This document shows, piece after piece, positions 52,401 to 59,582 of a DNA stretch of 64,000 nucleotides. The stretch spans positions 94,011,600 to 94,075,599 of the forward strand of contig NC_080066.1 of the NCBI RefSeq assembly GCF_949987535.1, read 5' to 3'. The notes under the pieces were generated by a model, which saw only the letters and a list, made by a program, of their open reading frames with translations, ran no database searches and had not been told where the DNA came from. Every line of letters starts with the position of its first letter. Within the stretch, counting starts at the first letter, position 1. The translations under genes and the position numbers were made by a program. The stretch comes from Balaenoptera acutorostrata. Its lineage: Eukaryota; Chordata; Mammalia; Artiodactyla; Balaenopteridae.

Positions 52401-55400
52401 GCTTTTTGACCTACCATCCTCAAATTCATGTCACCATCCCCATATCCATGACCCTTTTTCAGACAGGTATATCTTATATTCATGTCAGGCCTTTTCCTTA
52501 TGATGGTTAGACTGCTGCAGGATTCTTCTATTTGGTCTACACAACTCTAATCTCTCCCTTTTTCTTTTCATCTCTATCCCTATTTTGTTGTGTGTCTGCC
52601 CTTTATAAAATACTATTTTCATTGTTACTTATCTCCTTAGGAACCTATACTGGATTATAAACTTATCCATCACATCTAAATTTCTGTGCTTGTCACCTGA
52701 CACCTCCATAAATTGGCTCTACACTATCTATCCAGTGTCACACCAATCCTCAATATGAACCTTTATTCTGGTGATAGCAGTTTCCTTACTGCCCCCCGAA
52801 AGCTCATTCTAGCTTTCTTAATGTATTTTTTTTAATTTTTAATTTATTTATTTGGCTGCATCGGGTCTTCGTTGTGGCACGCAGGCTCTTCGTTGCAGCA
52901 TGTGGGATCTTTCAGTTGCGACATGCAGGATCTTTTAGTTGTGGCACACAACTAAAGCTCGGTTTATACTGATCGTTTCAAAATATACCCCTCAGAATTT
53001 CTTACTTCTCCAAATGCTACCCGTCTTTTAAGACTGGACACAATTTTCACTTCTTTTACAAAGTCTTCTCTAACTTGCAGCTAGTAGATAAGTAAGTTCT
53101 AGAGATCTAAAGCACAGTATAGTACTTATAGTTAACAGTACTATATTATAAACTTCAAAGTTGCTAACAGACCAGACCTTAATTGTTCTCACCACAAAAA
53201 AAGAAACAGTTGACTGTGTCACTTGTGATAGGGTTATTAGCTAACCCTATGATAACAGTCACATTGCAATATATAAATGTATCACATGAACACACTGTAT
53301 ACCTTAAACTTACACAATGTTATATGTCAATTATATCTCAATAAAAAATAAAAATAAACAATAAAGTCTGCTCTATGTCCACCCCATGCTAACCTCTGCC
53401 TTTTCTGATTTCTCATAGTGATAATTAAGTGTAATAAATAATCTAGCATTTCACAGCCATTCCTTCATGTTCTTTTTTTTTTTTTCACGTTCTTTTCTAA
53501 TTGTTTCCTGAATAATTTTTATCTCCCTTAGCTAGACTTACTTGAAGGTAGAGGCCATATTTTTTAATATCAGCTCTTGTATCTCTCACACTATCCAACT
53601 AATGATAGGCTCTTAAGACTTGCTACTTGACTGACTGACAGTGTAAAACAAAGCTACTGAATACCCTGGAAGAGAAAGTGAAATTACAGCCAAAAGAAGA
53701 ATTCCAATACAGTGAAACTAGAGAATGAGCTTTCTAACTCAAAGATCCTTTCATATTCATGGCCTTTTTCATATTCATGCACATAAATTTTTTTTTAATA
53801 TTTGTATGACATACTGGACAAAGCAGCCAAGGGTAAACAACTGGGCTCTTCAGCCGCCCCAGAGGCTAAGAGAATCAGTATCTCAGCATTCTTAAAATCC
53901 ACAGTACTCTGGTTGACAAGCTCTGATCTAAACGATTTTTGCTGTGCATCAATGGCAAAAAAAAAAAAAAAAGTCTATATAGAATATTAAAAGTACCATT
54001 AGCCAACAAAAAGCATTAAAGTATATGAAATAAAAAGAATAAAAGGGACTTCCATCATAGTGCAGTGGTTAAGAATACGCCTGCCAATGCAGGGACATGA
54101 GTTCAATCCCTGGTCCGGGAAGATCCCACATGCCGTGGAGCAACTAAGCCCGTGCACCACAGCTACTGAGCCTGCCCTCTAGAGCCCACAAGCCACAACT
54201 GCTGAGCCCGTGAGCCACAACTGCTGAGCCTGCGTGCCACAACTACTGAAGCCCCTGTGCCTAGAGCCCGTGCTCCACAACAAGAGAGGCCACTGCAATG
54301 AGCCCACGCACCTCAATGATGAGTAGCCCCTGCTCGCTGCAACTAGAGAGAGCCCTCATGCAGCAACGAAAACCCAATGCAGCCAAAAATAAATAAATAA
54401 TTTTTTAAGAAAAGAATAAAAGGAAAGAAGAGATCCAAGCAAACAAAAAATGAATCACCAAAATAATAATAATAATAATAAACGAAAAGGCTCCTTTTCT
54501 AAATTACCAGAGGTTCTTTTCTCTGTTAAAAAATGTTTTCACCCATTCAGTGAATTGATTGCACCCTCCTTGTAACAGACTGTACATTGTGGTCTGTCGT
54601 CTGTTCATTACAGTACCTGTAATAATTCTCAACACTCTCCAGACTTGGAATGTTGAATGCATCTAATTAAAAAGAAAAGAGCAAACATCATCTATATTAG
54701 AAAGAAAAATGCAAACACGTTAATGACTAAAGAAAAATGACAATTCTTTCAATAACACTTTAGATGATAGATGCCAATTAATTAGATTGGCATTTAATTT
54801 TAATTTTTAAAACTTGATAATAGAATTCAGGTTAACTGGAAACTTATCTAAAGCACCTAGTATACTGAAGAACAATAAATATTTTGAATTATGTGCTACT
54901 CAGAATAAATCAACTTGAAGTTATAAGACTGGACCACTGTTGCTGCTGTTTTAATTGTGTGATTCTGGAAGCCAGGAAGGACTGGATTCATGCCTGATAT
55001 ATGGATCCATGTCATGGGTTTCTAAACAGCAGATGACTTTGATAACAGGGCCAAAGCCCCTCTCTTTTTAAATCTTAAAAAAGATTCAGTAACAAAGAAG
55101 TTATATAATGGTAAGGGAAAAGGTTAAGGACATCATAGAATACTTATCTGGAAATATAATAATTTCATAGAGCTTGATTGCTTGGTTGCAATAGCTAAAA
55201 TTGTTTATCAGCTTTGACTTCCAAGAATCCACTACATTTCTAATAACCTTAGAAAGTAAGCTGTAAGCTCAATTTAGGCCAAAAGAAATATTATTGTGTA
55301 TATAATCCTCTTGCTAAGAGAACAATTCTGTTAGAGTTAAATCTTCTTTTTTTTTTTGGCAACACTGCACGGCTTGTGGGATCTCAGTTTCTGAACCAGG

Positions 55401-56268
55401 GATTGAACCCAGGCCATGGCAGTGAAGTGCCGAATCCTAACATTTAGACCACCAAAGAACTCCTTATTATAGTTAAATCTTAATAAAGATTTATATATAT
55501 ATACACACGCACACACACATATATACCATAAGCATTTATGCCTATACAAGTCAAACTAAATGATTATGAACTCCAAAGGACTATCCAAATTATTTAATCA
55601 CAAAACTCCATTTGATATTTGTTACTTTAAATATGTCAGTAGTTTGGCTTGGAAAACTTTTTTAATATACACAGATTTGCTTTTTATTGCAAAAGAATTT
55701 GACGTGTACCCTTAATTAAGATCAGGGAAAAAAGGGAATGTAAACATACCAGAGAAAGTTGTAAGCCAGAATCCTTTTTTTTTTTTTTTTTTTCAGAATC
55801 CTATTTTTAATTTATAATTTCTAGCTGCTTTGTAAGAACTATGGTTGACCCTTGAACAACACAGGTTTGAACTATGTCAATCCACTTATATGCAGATTTT
55901 TTTCAATACATACATACTACAGTACTACACAGATCCTTGGTTGGTTGAATCCGCAGATGCACAGGGCCGACTGTAAAGTTATATCCGAATTTTTGACGGC
56001 TTGGGGGTCGGTGCCCCTAACCCCCACGTTCTTCAAGGGTCAACTGTTTTTATAAAGAGGGATTTTCCAATCTAACCAATAGCTGTGTATTTCACCAGAT
56101 AGAATTTAAAAAGATAGCTTTTTAAAAATATATAAATAGGTACTCATCAGCAACGAATAATCAAATGAAGCAGACAAATGAAATACTTAAGTAACCAATA
56201 AGAAAGTCAACCTTTATGAAACAAACAGATCTACCATCAGGACTCCTGGAAAATAGTTCATTTCCTTA

Positions 56269-56300
<32 letters not shown>

Positions 56301-56307
56301 GATTTTC

Positions 56308-56342
<35 letters not shown>

Positions 56343-59155
56343 TTTTTGGCTGTGTTGGGTCCTCGGTTCGTGCGAGGGCTTTCTCCAGTTGCGGCAAGCG
56401 GGGGCCACTCTTCATCGCGGTGCGGGGACCGCTCTTCATCGCGGTGCGCGGGCCTTTCTCTATCGCGGCCCCTCCCGTTGCGGGGCACAGGCTCCAGACG
56501 CGCAGGCTCAGCAATTGTGGCTCACGGGCCCAGCCGCTCCGCGGCACGTGGGATCCTCCCAGACCAGGGCTCGAACCCGTGTCCCCTGCATTAGCAGGCA
56601 GATTCTCAACCACTGCGCCACCAGGGAAGCCCTCATTTCCTTATTAACACAACAATCATAATCTAAAAAATGGGACGGGGTTATCCATTTCTCTCTCCAT
56701 GCATATTGGGATATATTTGTAATTTTAATTTTTTAATATATATCCAGCAAAATTCAATCTTTGTGATGTACAGTTCTATGGATTTTGACAAATGCATAGT
56801 CATGTACCTACCACCACAATCAATATACAGAACAGGTCTATCACCCCGCAAAATTATCTCATGATGCCTCTTTGTAGTCAGCCTCTCCCTCCATCTTCAA
56901 GCCTTTGCAACCACAGTTTGTTCTCTGTCTATAGTTTTGCCTTTCCTTGAATGTCATATAAATGGAATTATACAGTAATGTAGACTTATGGGTTTGGCTT
57001 CTTTCACTTAGCAAAATTATATTAAACATCCATCTGCGTGGATTTTGCTATATGCTTTTCTTCCATGTAAAGAAGAAAGAAACCATACCAATTTCCCCCT
57101 CAAGGTCTAACAGTGACATCTGAAGTTTTAAAATCACATATTATAGTTGAATTTCATAGTTGTGGCCTTTAGTATATCTAAGCTTACGTTACAATGTTCC
57201 ATTTTGTAATTTTACAATTTAAATTGGAGAATCTAGGCTCCTGAAGGAAAAAAAAATCTAGTCTTAATTATAACTGGGACTTGACTCTTACCATGATTTC
57301 CTTTGATATCGAGCCACTTGGTTTTTTCCATGACCCTTGTCTTCTTCAGAATACCCTGGTAAGTTTGCCATTCTGCCTCTTGCTGCCTGGATCCCAAATT
57401 TTCCTTTGTTTTGGCATCTGTCAGGTCTCCTGTAGGTTTACATAAGAATTGAATAGCAATGCAAAATAAAGAGGGGCTGGGAGTTCAATTTTTTTTTAAA
57501 TGCACACTGAAGAACAAAGATATTTAAAGTACTCAACATGCATTAGCATAACAACTTATGAATCCATCTCTGTCCAAAGCAAGCCATCGAAAATAAGACT
57601 CTCAGCACAGGCTTTATTTGTTTCTTACAGGTTAGCAAGTGCCTATTTAACCTCCTGTGATAGTAGAAATGGGTTGTGAAAAATGTATCTTTAAAGGGAG
57701 CAGTACAAAATGTATCTTGAGACTGTGATGAAATGAAAACTCTTTAATAAGAAATTCCAACACTTTGGGAAGGTGTAAATATCTATGGTAACCTTATTTT
57801 CCAAACCCCAAATCAGGATATGTGATCTGACCAACTATTATTTTTACAGCAAGAAACAATTTGGAAGGTGTAGTTTGGAAAATGAAATACCAAAATTTCT
57901 GGGAAACTAGACAGATATTTGAAATTGAGATCGTCCAGAAAATGAGGACTCCATCATATCAGCAGAGGTGTTTCAGTAAGGTGGGTGAAAGATGAATCCC
58001 CCAAGAGCCAGGAGAGATGCTCCTTTAGCTTCTTCTCCAACACAGTTGGGAGCAAAGGGTTTGGGGTTTGAACACTCCAGGGAACCAAGTCACAGAAGTA
58101 CCAAAGGATGGAAAAAAAAAAAAGTGTCCTGAGTTACCTGAAGCCTCAAACAACTGACAATATAAGATTAATACTGTAAAGAAAATGGGAAAGTTAAGTA
58201 AAAAAGAAGAAGAGGAGGAGGAGGAGCAAAACTTTTCATTTCTGGTTAAAGGGCTTTCTCTAAGTCTCTCTCAAATCCAGAGCTGCAACAACAACAACAA
58301 AAAAACAGATAACAGATACGGCAGACGGAACACTAACACGAGAATCATGAGCCTTGTTTCCACCGCTTGGACGAAACCTTGCTATGGCAAGTCATTTAGC
58401 CCGGATCTTGACTCAGTTATCCATAGGCAAAGGAAATTATAATATCCTATCTCCTCTACAGGAGGAGGACTCACCTGAGGCTGTGGCTAAAGTTTTCCTA
58501 ATGTCCCCAAATTAAAAGGCTGCAGCCCTGTCTGCATTCTACCATCCGGACCACAGAACAACATGACAGCACGGCAATCCTCCCTACCTGTTGCTAGGAC
58601 GAGAGCTGGTTGAATGATGTCAATAGTTTCAGAACAGAACTTCTCTAAGTCTACAGCTCTGCCTGGATCGCGAAACCTGCTCAGGTGAATGTCGGATATC
58701 TGCCGAAAGCAGGTATTAAACAGAAATATCTGAGTCAGGAAGAGGCAGCACGAACAGAGACGACCCAGCGGCTCTCTCCGGCGGAAGGAAAAGGCAAAGA
58801 CGCAGTGCATCATCGAAACCCCCAGGGAAGGACGGAGCACCACCCCCCTCTCCCCCAGCCCAGAGGGTGGGCCCAAACAGGAGCGGGTCGCGACCCCGCG
58901 GAAACTGCTGGCGTCTCACCGCGCGGCGCCAGCTCTGCACCCACCCAGCCCCCGCCTGGGCTCCCGCTGCGTCACCTGCAGACCCCAGAAGATGTTGCTG
59001 GCTCTGGGGCCCGGCGCAGGGTGCGGGCTCCGGGGGATGCGGGGCTGGGGCAGTGGCGAGGGCGGCCCGGCCAGGCCGTAGTGCTCCAAGAGCACTGCCG
59101 CCAAGGCCGCGGCCGCCAGCCCGGCGACCACCCTGACGGCCAGCGCTGCGGCCAT
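24793..59155 (-). CDS. TMEM62: Transmembrane protein 62, complete
   Basis: An uncharacterised membrane protein with an N-terminal anchor, a calcineurin-like metallophosphoesterase domain and several C-terminal membrane helices. Exons on the minus strand: 59155-58976, 58699-58588, 57429-57292, 54662-54617, 50841-50700, 48242-48118, 47970-47848, 44692-44537, 40329-40170, 36154-36041, 32821-32737, 29751-29647, 27593-27475, 25119-24793. They sum to 1932 nt, 643 residues plus stop, the human length. Metal-site motifs are all kept: SDIHL (62-66), GDLTD (98-102), GNHD (141-144), FGHF (228-231) and CGHLH (255-259). Hydrophobic stretches: about 5-25, 434-452, 480-496, 524-548, 570-595 and 598-625. The substrate is not known. 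The phosphoesterase motifs suggest hydrolysis of a phosphate ester but this is inference. Confidence 0.97.
25590..26500. mobile_element. Old mammalian interspersed repeat, family not assigned
   Basis: 'ttattgaacacccattatgt', 'aggtgaccaag', then 'gtagtagcccaggcaagaaa' and 'ggagattcc'-like phrases. Related to the repeats at 7.0-8.0 and 9.6-10.1 kb. In TMEM62 intron 13. Confidence 0.45.
26500..27470. other. TMEM62 intron 13, unassigned
   Basis: A/T-rich unique-looking sequence. No exon, RNA gene or repeat family recognised. Confidence 0.5.
27475..27593 (-). CDS. TMEM62: TMEM62 exon 13
   Basis: 119 nt: [20 protein letters not shown] then [20 protein letters not shown]. Start of a membrane helix that runs into exon 14. 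Acceptor ctctttcag, donor gtaaga. Confidence 0.96.
28333..28553 (+). mobile_element. CHR-type SINE (older, shorter type) in TMEM62 intron 12
   Basis: Starts 'gggacttccctggtggtcca', B-box 'ggttcaatccc', body of 'tgcaactaag' repeats. Flanked by a 13-bp target duplication 'gtagagttcaact' (28320-28332 and 28555-28567). Confidence 0.95.
29647..29751 (-). CDS. TMEM62: TMEM62 exon 12
   Basis: 105 nt: [18 protein letters not shown] then [17 protein letters not shown]. Carries a membrane helix. Acceptor ctgttcag, donor gtaagt. Confidence 0.96.
29970..29998 (+). repeat. (CA)n microsatellite
   Basis: CA run with one interruption, in intron 11. Confidence 0.85.
30090..30690 (+). mobile_element. L1 LINE 3' end with ORF2 C-terminus relic
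   Basis: Includes 'aatggataaagaagatgtgg' and codons reading [12 protein letters not shown], the usual end of artiodactyl/cetacean L1 ORF2, then a 3' UTR and 'caactatactccaataaaat'. 5' truncated. Antisense to TMEM62. Confidence 0.92.
30690..30725 (+). repeat. (TA)n microsatellite at an L1 tail
   Basis: TA-rich run directly after the L1 3' end. Confidence 0.75.
30881..31005 (+). mobile_element. CHR-type SINE, short tRNA-like copy
   Basis: 'aattccctggtggtccagtg' head and degenerate B-box 'ggttcactccc', then a short body and a CA-rich tail. Confidence 0.85.
31485..31670 (+). mobile_element. MER5A-like hAT element
   Basis: 'gattctctactttggctaca' and 'agagattctgatttaattgg' fit MER5A. Confidence 0.7.
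31675..31855 (+). mobile_element. MER5A-like hAT element, second copy
   Basis: 'gtgcttctcagccttgactg' to 'aaagttgagaagtg'. Directly follows the previous copy in the same orientation. Confidence 0.75.
31880..32015 (+). mobile_element. MIR SINE, 3' half
   Basis: 'tcttctaatctttaaaatgg' then 'ggattgttgtaaggattaag' are standard MIR phrases. Confidence 0.85.
32737..32821 (-). CDS. TMEM62: TMEM62 exon 11
   Basis: 85 nt: [19 protein letters not shown] then RYRTYPEHK. First C-terminal membrane helix. Acceptor ttctctgcag, donor gttagt. Confidence 0.96.
33290..33450. mobile_element. MER5A-like hAT element
   Basis: 'atcagaatctgcctcttatt' and 'cccaggtgattcataagtac' within a diverged copy. Confidence 0.6.
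33482..33852 (+). mobile_element. CHR SINE with 24-bp internal duplication and passenger tail
   Basis: Full-length copy in TMEM62 intron 10. Flanked by a 16-bp target duplication 'aaaaattcccaaaaga' (33466-33481 and 33853-33868). A unit beginning 'gcaccgcgatgaagagcggt' occurs twice at 33667-33714. Between two A-runs of its tail is non-SINE sequence 'gacaggctctaattt' (33820-33834). Confidence 0.95.
34180..34300 (+). mobile_element. Old interspersed repeat remnant
   Basis: 'ttcattcaataaatatttat' and 'tgccctcatggggcttatat' are commonly seen together in an old mammalian repeat also present at 25.6 kb. Confidence 0.45.
34430..34950 (+). mobile_element. L1 LINE 3' UTR split by a SINE
   Basis: 3' UTR of a cetacean-type L1 (compare 30420-30690), interrupted at 34529-34742. 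Resumes with 'acaaggacctctactatata'. Antisense to TMEM62. Confidence 0.9.
34529..34756 (+). mobile_element. CHR-type SINE nested in L1
   Basis: 'gggacttccctggtggcgca' to AAATA repeats; flanked by 'aaaatggataacca' on both sides, showing insertion into the L1. Confidence 0.93.
35198..35561 (+). mobile_element. CHR SINE (full length) in TMEM62 intron 10
   Basis: 'gggcttccttggtggcgcag' head, 'ggttcgagccc' B-box, AAATA tail. Target duplication 'aaaagtatattacc' on both sides. Confidence 0.95.
36041..36154 (-). CDS. TMEM62: TMEM62 exon 10
   Basis: 114 nt, whole codons: [20 protein letters not shown] then [18 protein letters not shown]. Acceptor ataactag, donor gtgagt. Confidence 0.96.
36160..38200. 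other. TMEM62 intron 9, mostly unassigned
   Basis: A/T-rich sequence with no repeat family recognised except diffuse old LINE-like bits after 37.8 kb. No exon seen. Confidence 0.4.
38210..38375 (+). mobile_element. MER5A hAT element
   Basis: Good copy: 'tggttctcagactttaatgc', 'atcagaatcgcctggaggga', 'acaagttcctaggtgatgct', ending in 'cacactgagaac'. Confidence 0.88.
38590..38815 (+). mobile_element. L1 LINE 3' UTR (old)
   Basis: 'agatcagtggttgcctggaa' to 'attatacctcaataa'. Antisense to TMEM62. Confidence 0.75.
39185..39345 (+). mobile_element. MIR SINE, 3' half
   Basis: 'tttcctcacctatgaattgg', 'aagattgttatacagatttc' and 'gtgtctggcat' in order. Confidence 0.75.
40170..40329 (-). CDS. TMEM62: TMEM62 exon 9
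   Basis: 160 nt: [19 protein letters not shown] then [19 protein letters not shown] and THNIEIIVQ. Acceptor ctctcattttag, donor gtaagt. A SINE tail begins 50 bases upstream of this acceptor in transcript sense. Confidence 0.96.
40379..40716 (-). mobile_element. CHR SINE next to TMEM62 exon 9
   Basis: Reverse copy with head 'ccaccagggaagccc'. Flanked by a 13-bp target duplication 'tggcattgttttt' (40366-40378 and 40717-40729). Its tail is unusual: (TTGA)n at 40425-40452, then 28 bases of non-SINE sequence, then a T-run. Confidence 0.94.
40773..41106 (+). mobile_element. MER2-like (Tigger-related) DNA transposon
   Basis: 334 bp from 'cagatggccttccgttggtt' to 'gataccgagggacaacag', flanked by TA on both sides. 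Inner phrases 'accatggatcaaaaatattc' and 'cctggaaccaatcccccag' are diagnostic. Confidence 0.88.
41281..41635 (+). mobile_element. CHR SINE (full length)
   Basis: Head 'ggacttccctggtggcgcag', B-box, AAATA tail; target duplication 'aagaaacctgaccg' on both sides (41267-41280 and 41636-41649). In TMEM62 intron 8. Confidence 0.96.
41840..42480 (+). mobile_element. L1 LINE 3' region (older type)
   Basis: 'accttgtgcactgctggtgg', 'agcaatcccacttctgaata', 'attcatagcagcattattta' and the end 'tattttaccacaattttctg' give ORF2 end plus 3' UTR. Antisense to TMEM62. Confidence 0.9.
42510..42770 (+). mobile_element. Old L1-like LINE remnant
   Basis: 'taaagcaattattcaaatga' and 'aataagataggaaaatggtt' resemble old L1 3' sequence; poorly kept. 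Confidence 0.45.
42783..43096 (-). mobile_element. CHR SINE (full length)
   Basis: Reverse copy with ATTT repeat tail; flanked by 'ggaaaactcatgtt' at 42769-42782 and 43097-43110. Forms an inverted pair with the next SINE. Confidence 0.96.
43246..43548 (+). mobile_element. CHR SINE (full length)
   Basis: 'gggcttccctggtggcgcag' to AAATA tail; target duplication 'acaagtgccctt' (43234-43245 and 43549-43560). Only 149 bases from the previous, oppositely oriented SINE. Confidence 0.96.
43620..44085 (+). mobile_element. L1 LINE 3' end
   Basis: 'atactgctcagccataaaaa', 'atcacttatatgtggaatct', 'cagcacagggaactatattc' in order. Antisense to TMEM62. Confidence 0.9.
44537..44692 (-). CDS. TMEM62: TMEM62 exon 8
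   Basis: 156 nt: [20 protein letters not shown] then [20 protein letters not shown] and LLHSTHIR. Immediately follows the phosphoesterase domain. Acceptor tggtgtctag, donor gtatgt. Confidence 0.96.
44925..45000 (+). mobile_element. L2-like LINE 3' end
   Basis: 'aatgcctggtacatagcatg' and 'aaatgtctgttgaatt' fit the common L2 terminal sequence. Confidence 0.6.
45285..45670 (+). mobile_element. Old interspersed repeat, family not assigned
   Basis: 'gaccatgtgactagttctgg' then 'ccaatgggctgtgaacagaa' and 'gttgtgttaagccactgata' are a recurrent mammalian pattern; I cannot name it surely. Confidence 0.5.
45699..45813 (+). mobile_element. CHR-type SINE, short tRNA-like copy
   Basis: 'ggaattccctggcagtccag' head, strong B-box 'ggttcgatccc', short tail 'ccacagcc' and an A-run. 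Closest of all copies to a plain tRNA-Glu. Confidence 0.9.
46223..46438 (+). mobile_element. Tigger2/MER28-like DNA transposon (MITE)
   Basis: Inverted ends 'cagttgacccttgaacaa' and 'ttgttcaaaggtcaactg', flanked by TA at 46221-46222 and 46439-46440, 216 bp in all. Contains MER2-like inner phrases. Confidence 0.9.
46690..47330 (+). mobile_element. L1 LINE 3' end
   Basis: 'gacccagcatttccactcct', 'aatggataaagaagatgtgg', 'accacttacatgtggaatct' in order. Antisense to TMEM62. Confidence 0.92.
47440..47615. mobile_element. MER5A-like hAT element
   Basis: 'agtgtttctcaaagtatggt' to 'ctagattttgagaactattt' forms the diverged inverted ends. Confidence 0.65.
47848..47970 (-). CDS. TMEM62: TMEM62 exon 7 (GHLH motif)
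   Basis: 123 nt: [19 protein letters not shown] then [23 protein letters not shown] (255-259) is the last metal-binding motif of the phosphoesterase fold. Acceptor ttggttag, donor gtaagg. Confidence 0.97.
48118..48242 (-). CDS. TMEM62: TMEM62 exon 6 (GH motif)
   Basis: 125 nt: [19 protein letters not shown] then [21 protein letters not shown] at 229-230. Acceptor ctgatttcag, donor gtgagg. Confidence 0.97.
48640..49085 (+). mobile_element. L1 LINE 3' region (older type)
   Basis: 'acaatggaatactactcagc', 'tcagtggttccctgggactg', then a degenerate 3' UTR. Antisense to TMEM62. Confidence 0.88.
49140..49275. mobile_element. MER5-like hAT fragment
   Basis: 'aggaatctgcattttacaaa' with neighbouring MER5 phrases; partial. 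Confidence 0.45.
49722..50070 (+). mobile_element. CHR SINE (full length)
   Basis: 'aggacttccttggtggcgca' to A-tail; near-identical flanks 'aaaagaaacttattt' and 'aaaagaaaactcattt'. In TMEM62 intron 5. Confidence 0.93.
50231..50434 (-). mobile_element. CHR-type SINE (older, shorter type)
   Basis: Reverse copy with head 'ccaccagggaagtccc'; flanked by 'agtacatattta' on both sides. 160 bases from the previous SINE in opposite orientation. Confidence 0.92.
50700..50841 (-). CDS. TMEM62: TMEM62 exon 5
   Basis: 142 nt: [20 protein letters not shown] then [20 protein letters not shown] and NFFGILDQ. Acceptor ttttttag, donor gtacag. Confidence 0.96.
50880..52825. other. TMEM62 intron 4, mostly unassigned
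   Basis: A/T-rich sequence with no exon and no repeat family I can name. Confidence 0.4.
52828..52960 (-). mobile_element. CHR-type SINE, tail part only
   Basis: 'atttatttggctgcatcggg' and repeated 'gcatgtgggatct'-type units; the tRNA-like head is missing. Confidence 0.8.
53075..53355 (+). mobile_element. L1 LINE 3' UTR (old)
   Basis: 'ttatagttaacagtactata', 'acagtcacattgcaatatat', 'attatatctcaataaaaa'. Antisense to TMEM62. Confidence 0.8.
54045..54409 (+). mobile_element. CHR SINE (full length)
   Basis: Mutated head 'gggacttccatcatagtgca', normal body and AAATA tail; flanked by 'aaaagaataaaagg'-like repeats. About 200 bases from TMEM62 exon 4. Confidence 0.93.
54461..54482 (+). repeat. 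(AAT)n microsatellite
   Basis: About seven AAT units. Confidence 0.85.
54617..54662 (-). CDS. TMEM62: TMEM62 exon 4
   Basis: 46 nt, the smallest exon: [15 protein letters not shown]. Its first bases complete the Asp of GNHD. Acceptor ttaattag, donor gtactg. Confidence 0.96.
55347..55463 (-). mobile_element. Old CHR-like or related SINE
   Basis: 'ggcaacactgcacggcttgt' and reverse head 'gaccaccaaagaactcc'; diverged and short. Confidence 0.65.
55841..56046 (-). mobile_element. Tigger2/MER28-like DNA transposon (MITE)
   Basis: Ends 'ggttgacccttgaacaacac' and 'ttcttcaagggtcaactg'. Same family as 46223-46438; the 'ggggtcggtgcccctaaccc' block is at the right end here, hence opposite orientation. 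Confidence 0.88.
56271..56632 (-). mobile_element. CHR SINE with 24-bp internal duplication
   Basis: Reverse copy in TMEM62 intron 3, flanked by 'tcatttccttatt' (56258-56270 and 56633-56645). Same internal duplication as the copy at 33482 (56403-56450). Tail holds 'aaaggattttctta' between the T-run and the ATTT repeats. Confidence 0.95.
56745..57065 (-). mobile_element. L1 LINE fragment, minus strand
   Basis: 'atggattttgacaaatgcat', 'tgtcatataaatggaattat' and 'catccatctgcgtggatttt' are L1 sequence read backward. In the same sense as TMEM62, unlike the other L1 pieces. Confidence 0.6.
57292..57429 (-). CDS. TMEM62: TMEM62 exon 3 (GD and GNH motifs)
   Basis: 138 nt: [20 protein letters not shown] then [19 protein letters not shown] and IKGNH. 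Metal-site motifs GD (98-99) and GNHD (141-144, Asp from exon 4). Acceptor aacctacag, donor gtaaga. Confidence 0.97.
57430..58185. other. TMEM62 intron 2, unassigned
   Basis: Unique-looking intron sequence; no repeat or exon recognised. Confidence 0.4.
58198..58226 (+). repeat. (GAA/GAG)n purine run
   Basis: Imperfect GAA then GAG triplets in TMEM62 intron 2. Confidence 0.75.
58588..58699 (-). CDS. TMEM62: TMEM62 exon 2 (DxH motif)
   Basis: 112 nt: [20 protein letters not shown] then [22 protein letters not shown] (62-66) is the first metal motif. Acceptor tttcggcag, donor gtaggg. Confidence 0.97.
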
Positions 59156-59450
59156 TCCGCCCGCCGGGGCGCGGCACCCTTGTGCGGGGCCGGGGCCGGA
59201 ACCCGCACCGAGACCGAGCGGTGACCCCCGGGAGCTGCTCTGGCCGTACTTCCGGACTCTATGGTCGCGGGGCCTACGGCGCCGGTCTGGTCCGCCGCCG
59301 CTGGCACTTGCGCCTGGCTGTGCACCTGCAGGCCTCCCGCGGCTCTGCGCTCGGTTTGCTAATGCAATGCGGAGTAAGAAAAAAAAACCTTGACCCCCAG
59401 CGCCACTCGCAGTAGCCGTGGGGTGGCAGGGAAGGAGCCCGGGTCTGGGA
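58700..59450 (-). promoter_or_regulatory. TMEM62: TMEM62 CpG-rich promoter
   Basis: CpG-dense block over exon 1 and about 300 bases upstream. One ETS-type site (plus 'acttccgg' at 59248-59255) lies about 95 bases before the ATG. No TATA box. The + strand beyond it shows no gene, so there is no evidence for a bidirectional pair within the window. Confidence 0.85.
58976..59155 (-). CDS. TMEM62: TMEM62 exon 1 and start codon
   Basis: 180 nt, 60 codons: [20 protein letters not shown] then [10 protein letters not shown], a Pro-rich segment, and SNIFWGLQ. Hydrophobic residues 5-23 form a signal anchor. ATG at 59155-59153; donor gtgacg. Confidence 0.97.
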
Positions 59451-59464
59451 GGCGGAGGCTAGCG

Positions 59465-59582
59465 TCCTGACTCCGCCTTAGTCAGTCATGCCGGACCTCG
59501 GCGATCGGTTTCCTTGCAAAGCGGAGTTAATACCTACCGAGCGTACTTCACAGGGTTGTTTTGAGAATCAAAGTATGTATGA
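59465..59582 (+). mobile_element. MIR SINE, 3' half
   Basis: 'ctgactccgccttagtcagt' then 'cacagggttgttttgagaat': a MIR directly upstream of the TMEM62 CpG island. Confidence 0.75.

Noticed and set aside
58685..59224. 179-codon plus-strand open frame opposite TMEM62 exons 1-2
   Set aside because: GC-rich CpG island shadow of the coding exon; low-complexity Arg/Pro/Gly-rich peptide without known relatives.
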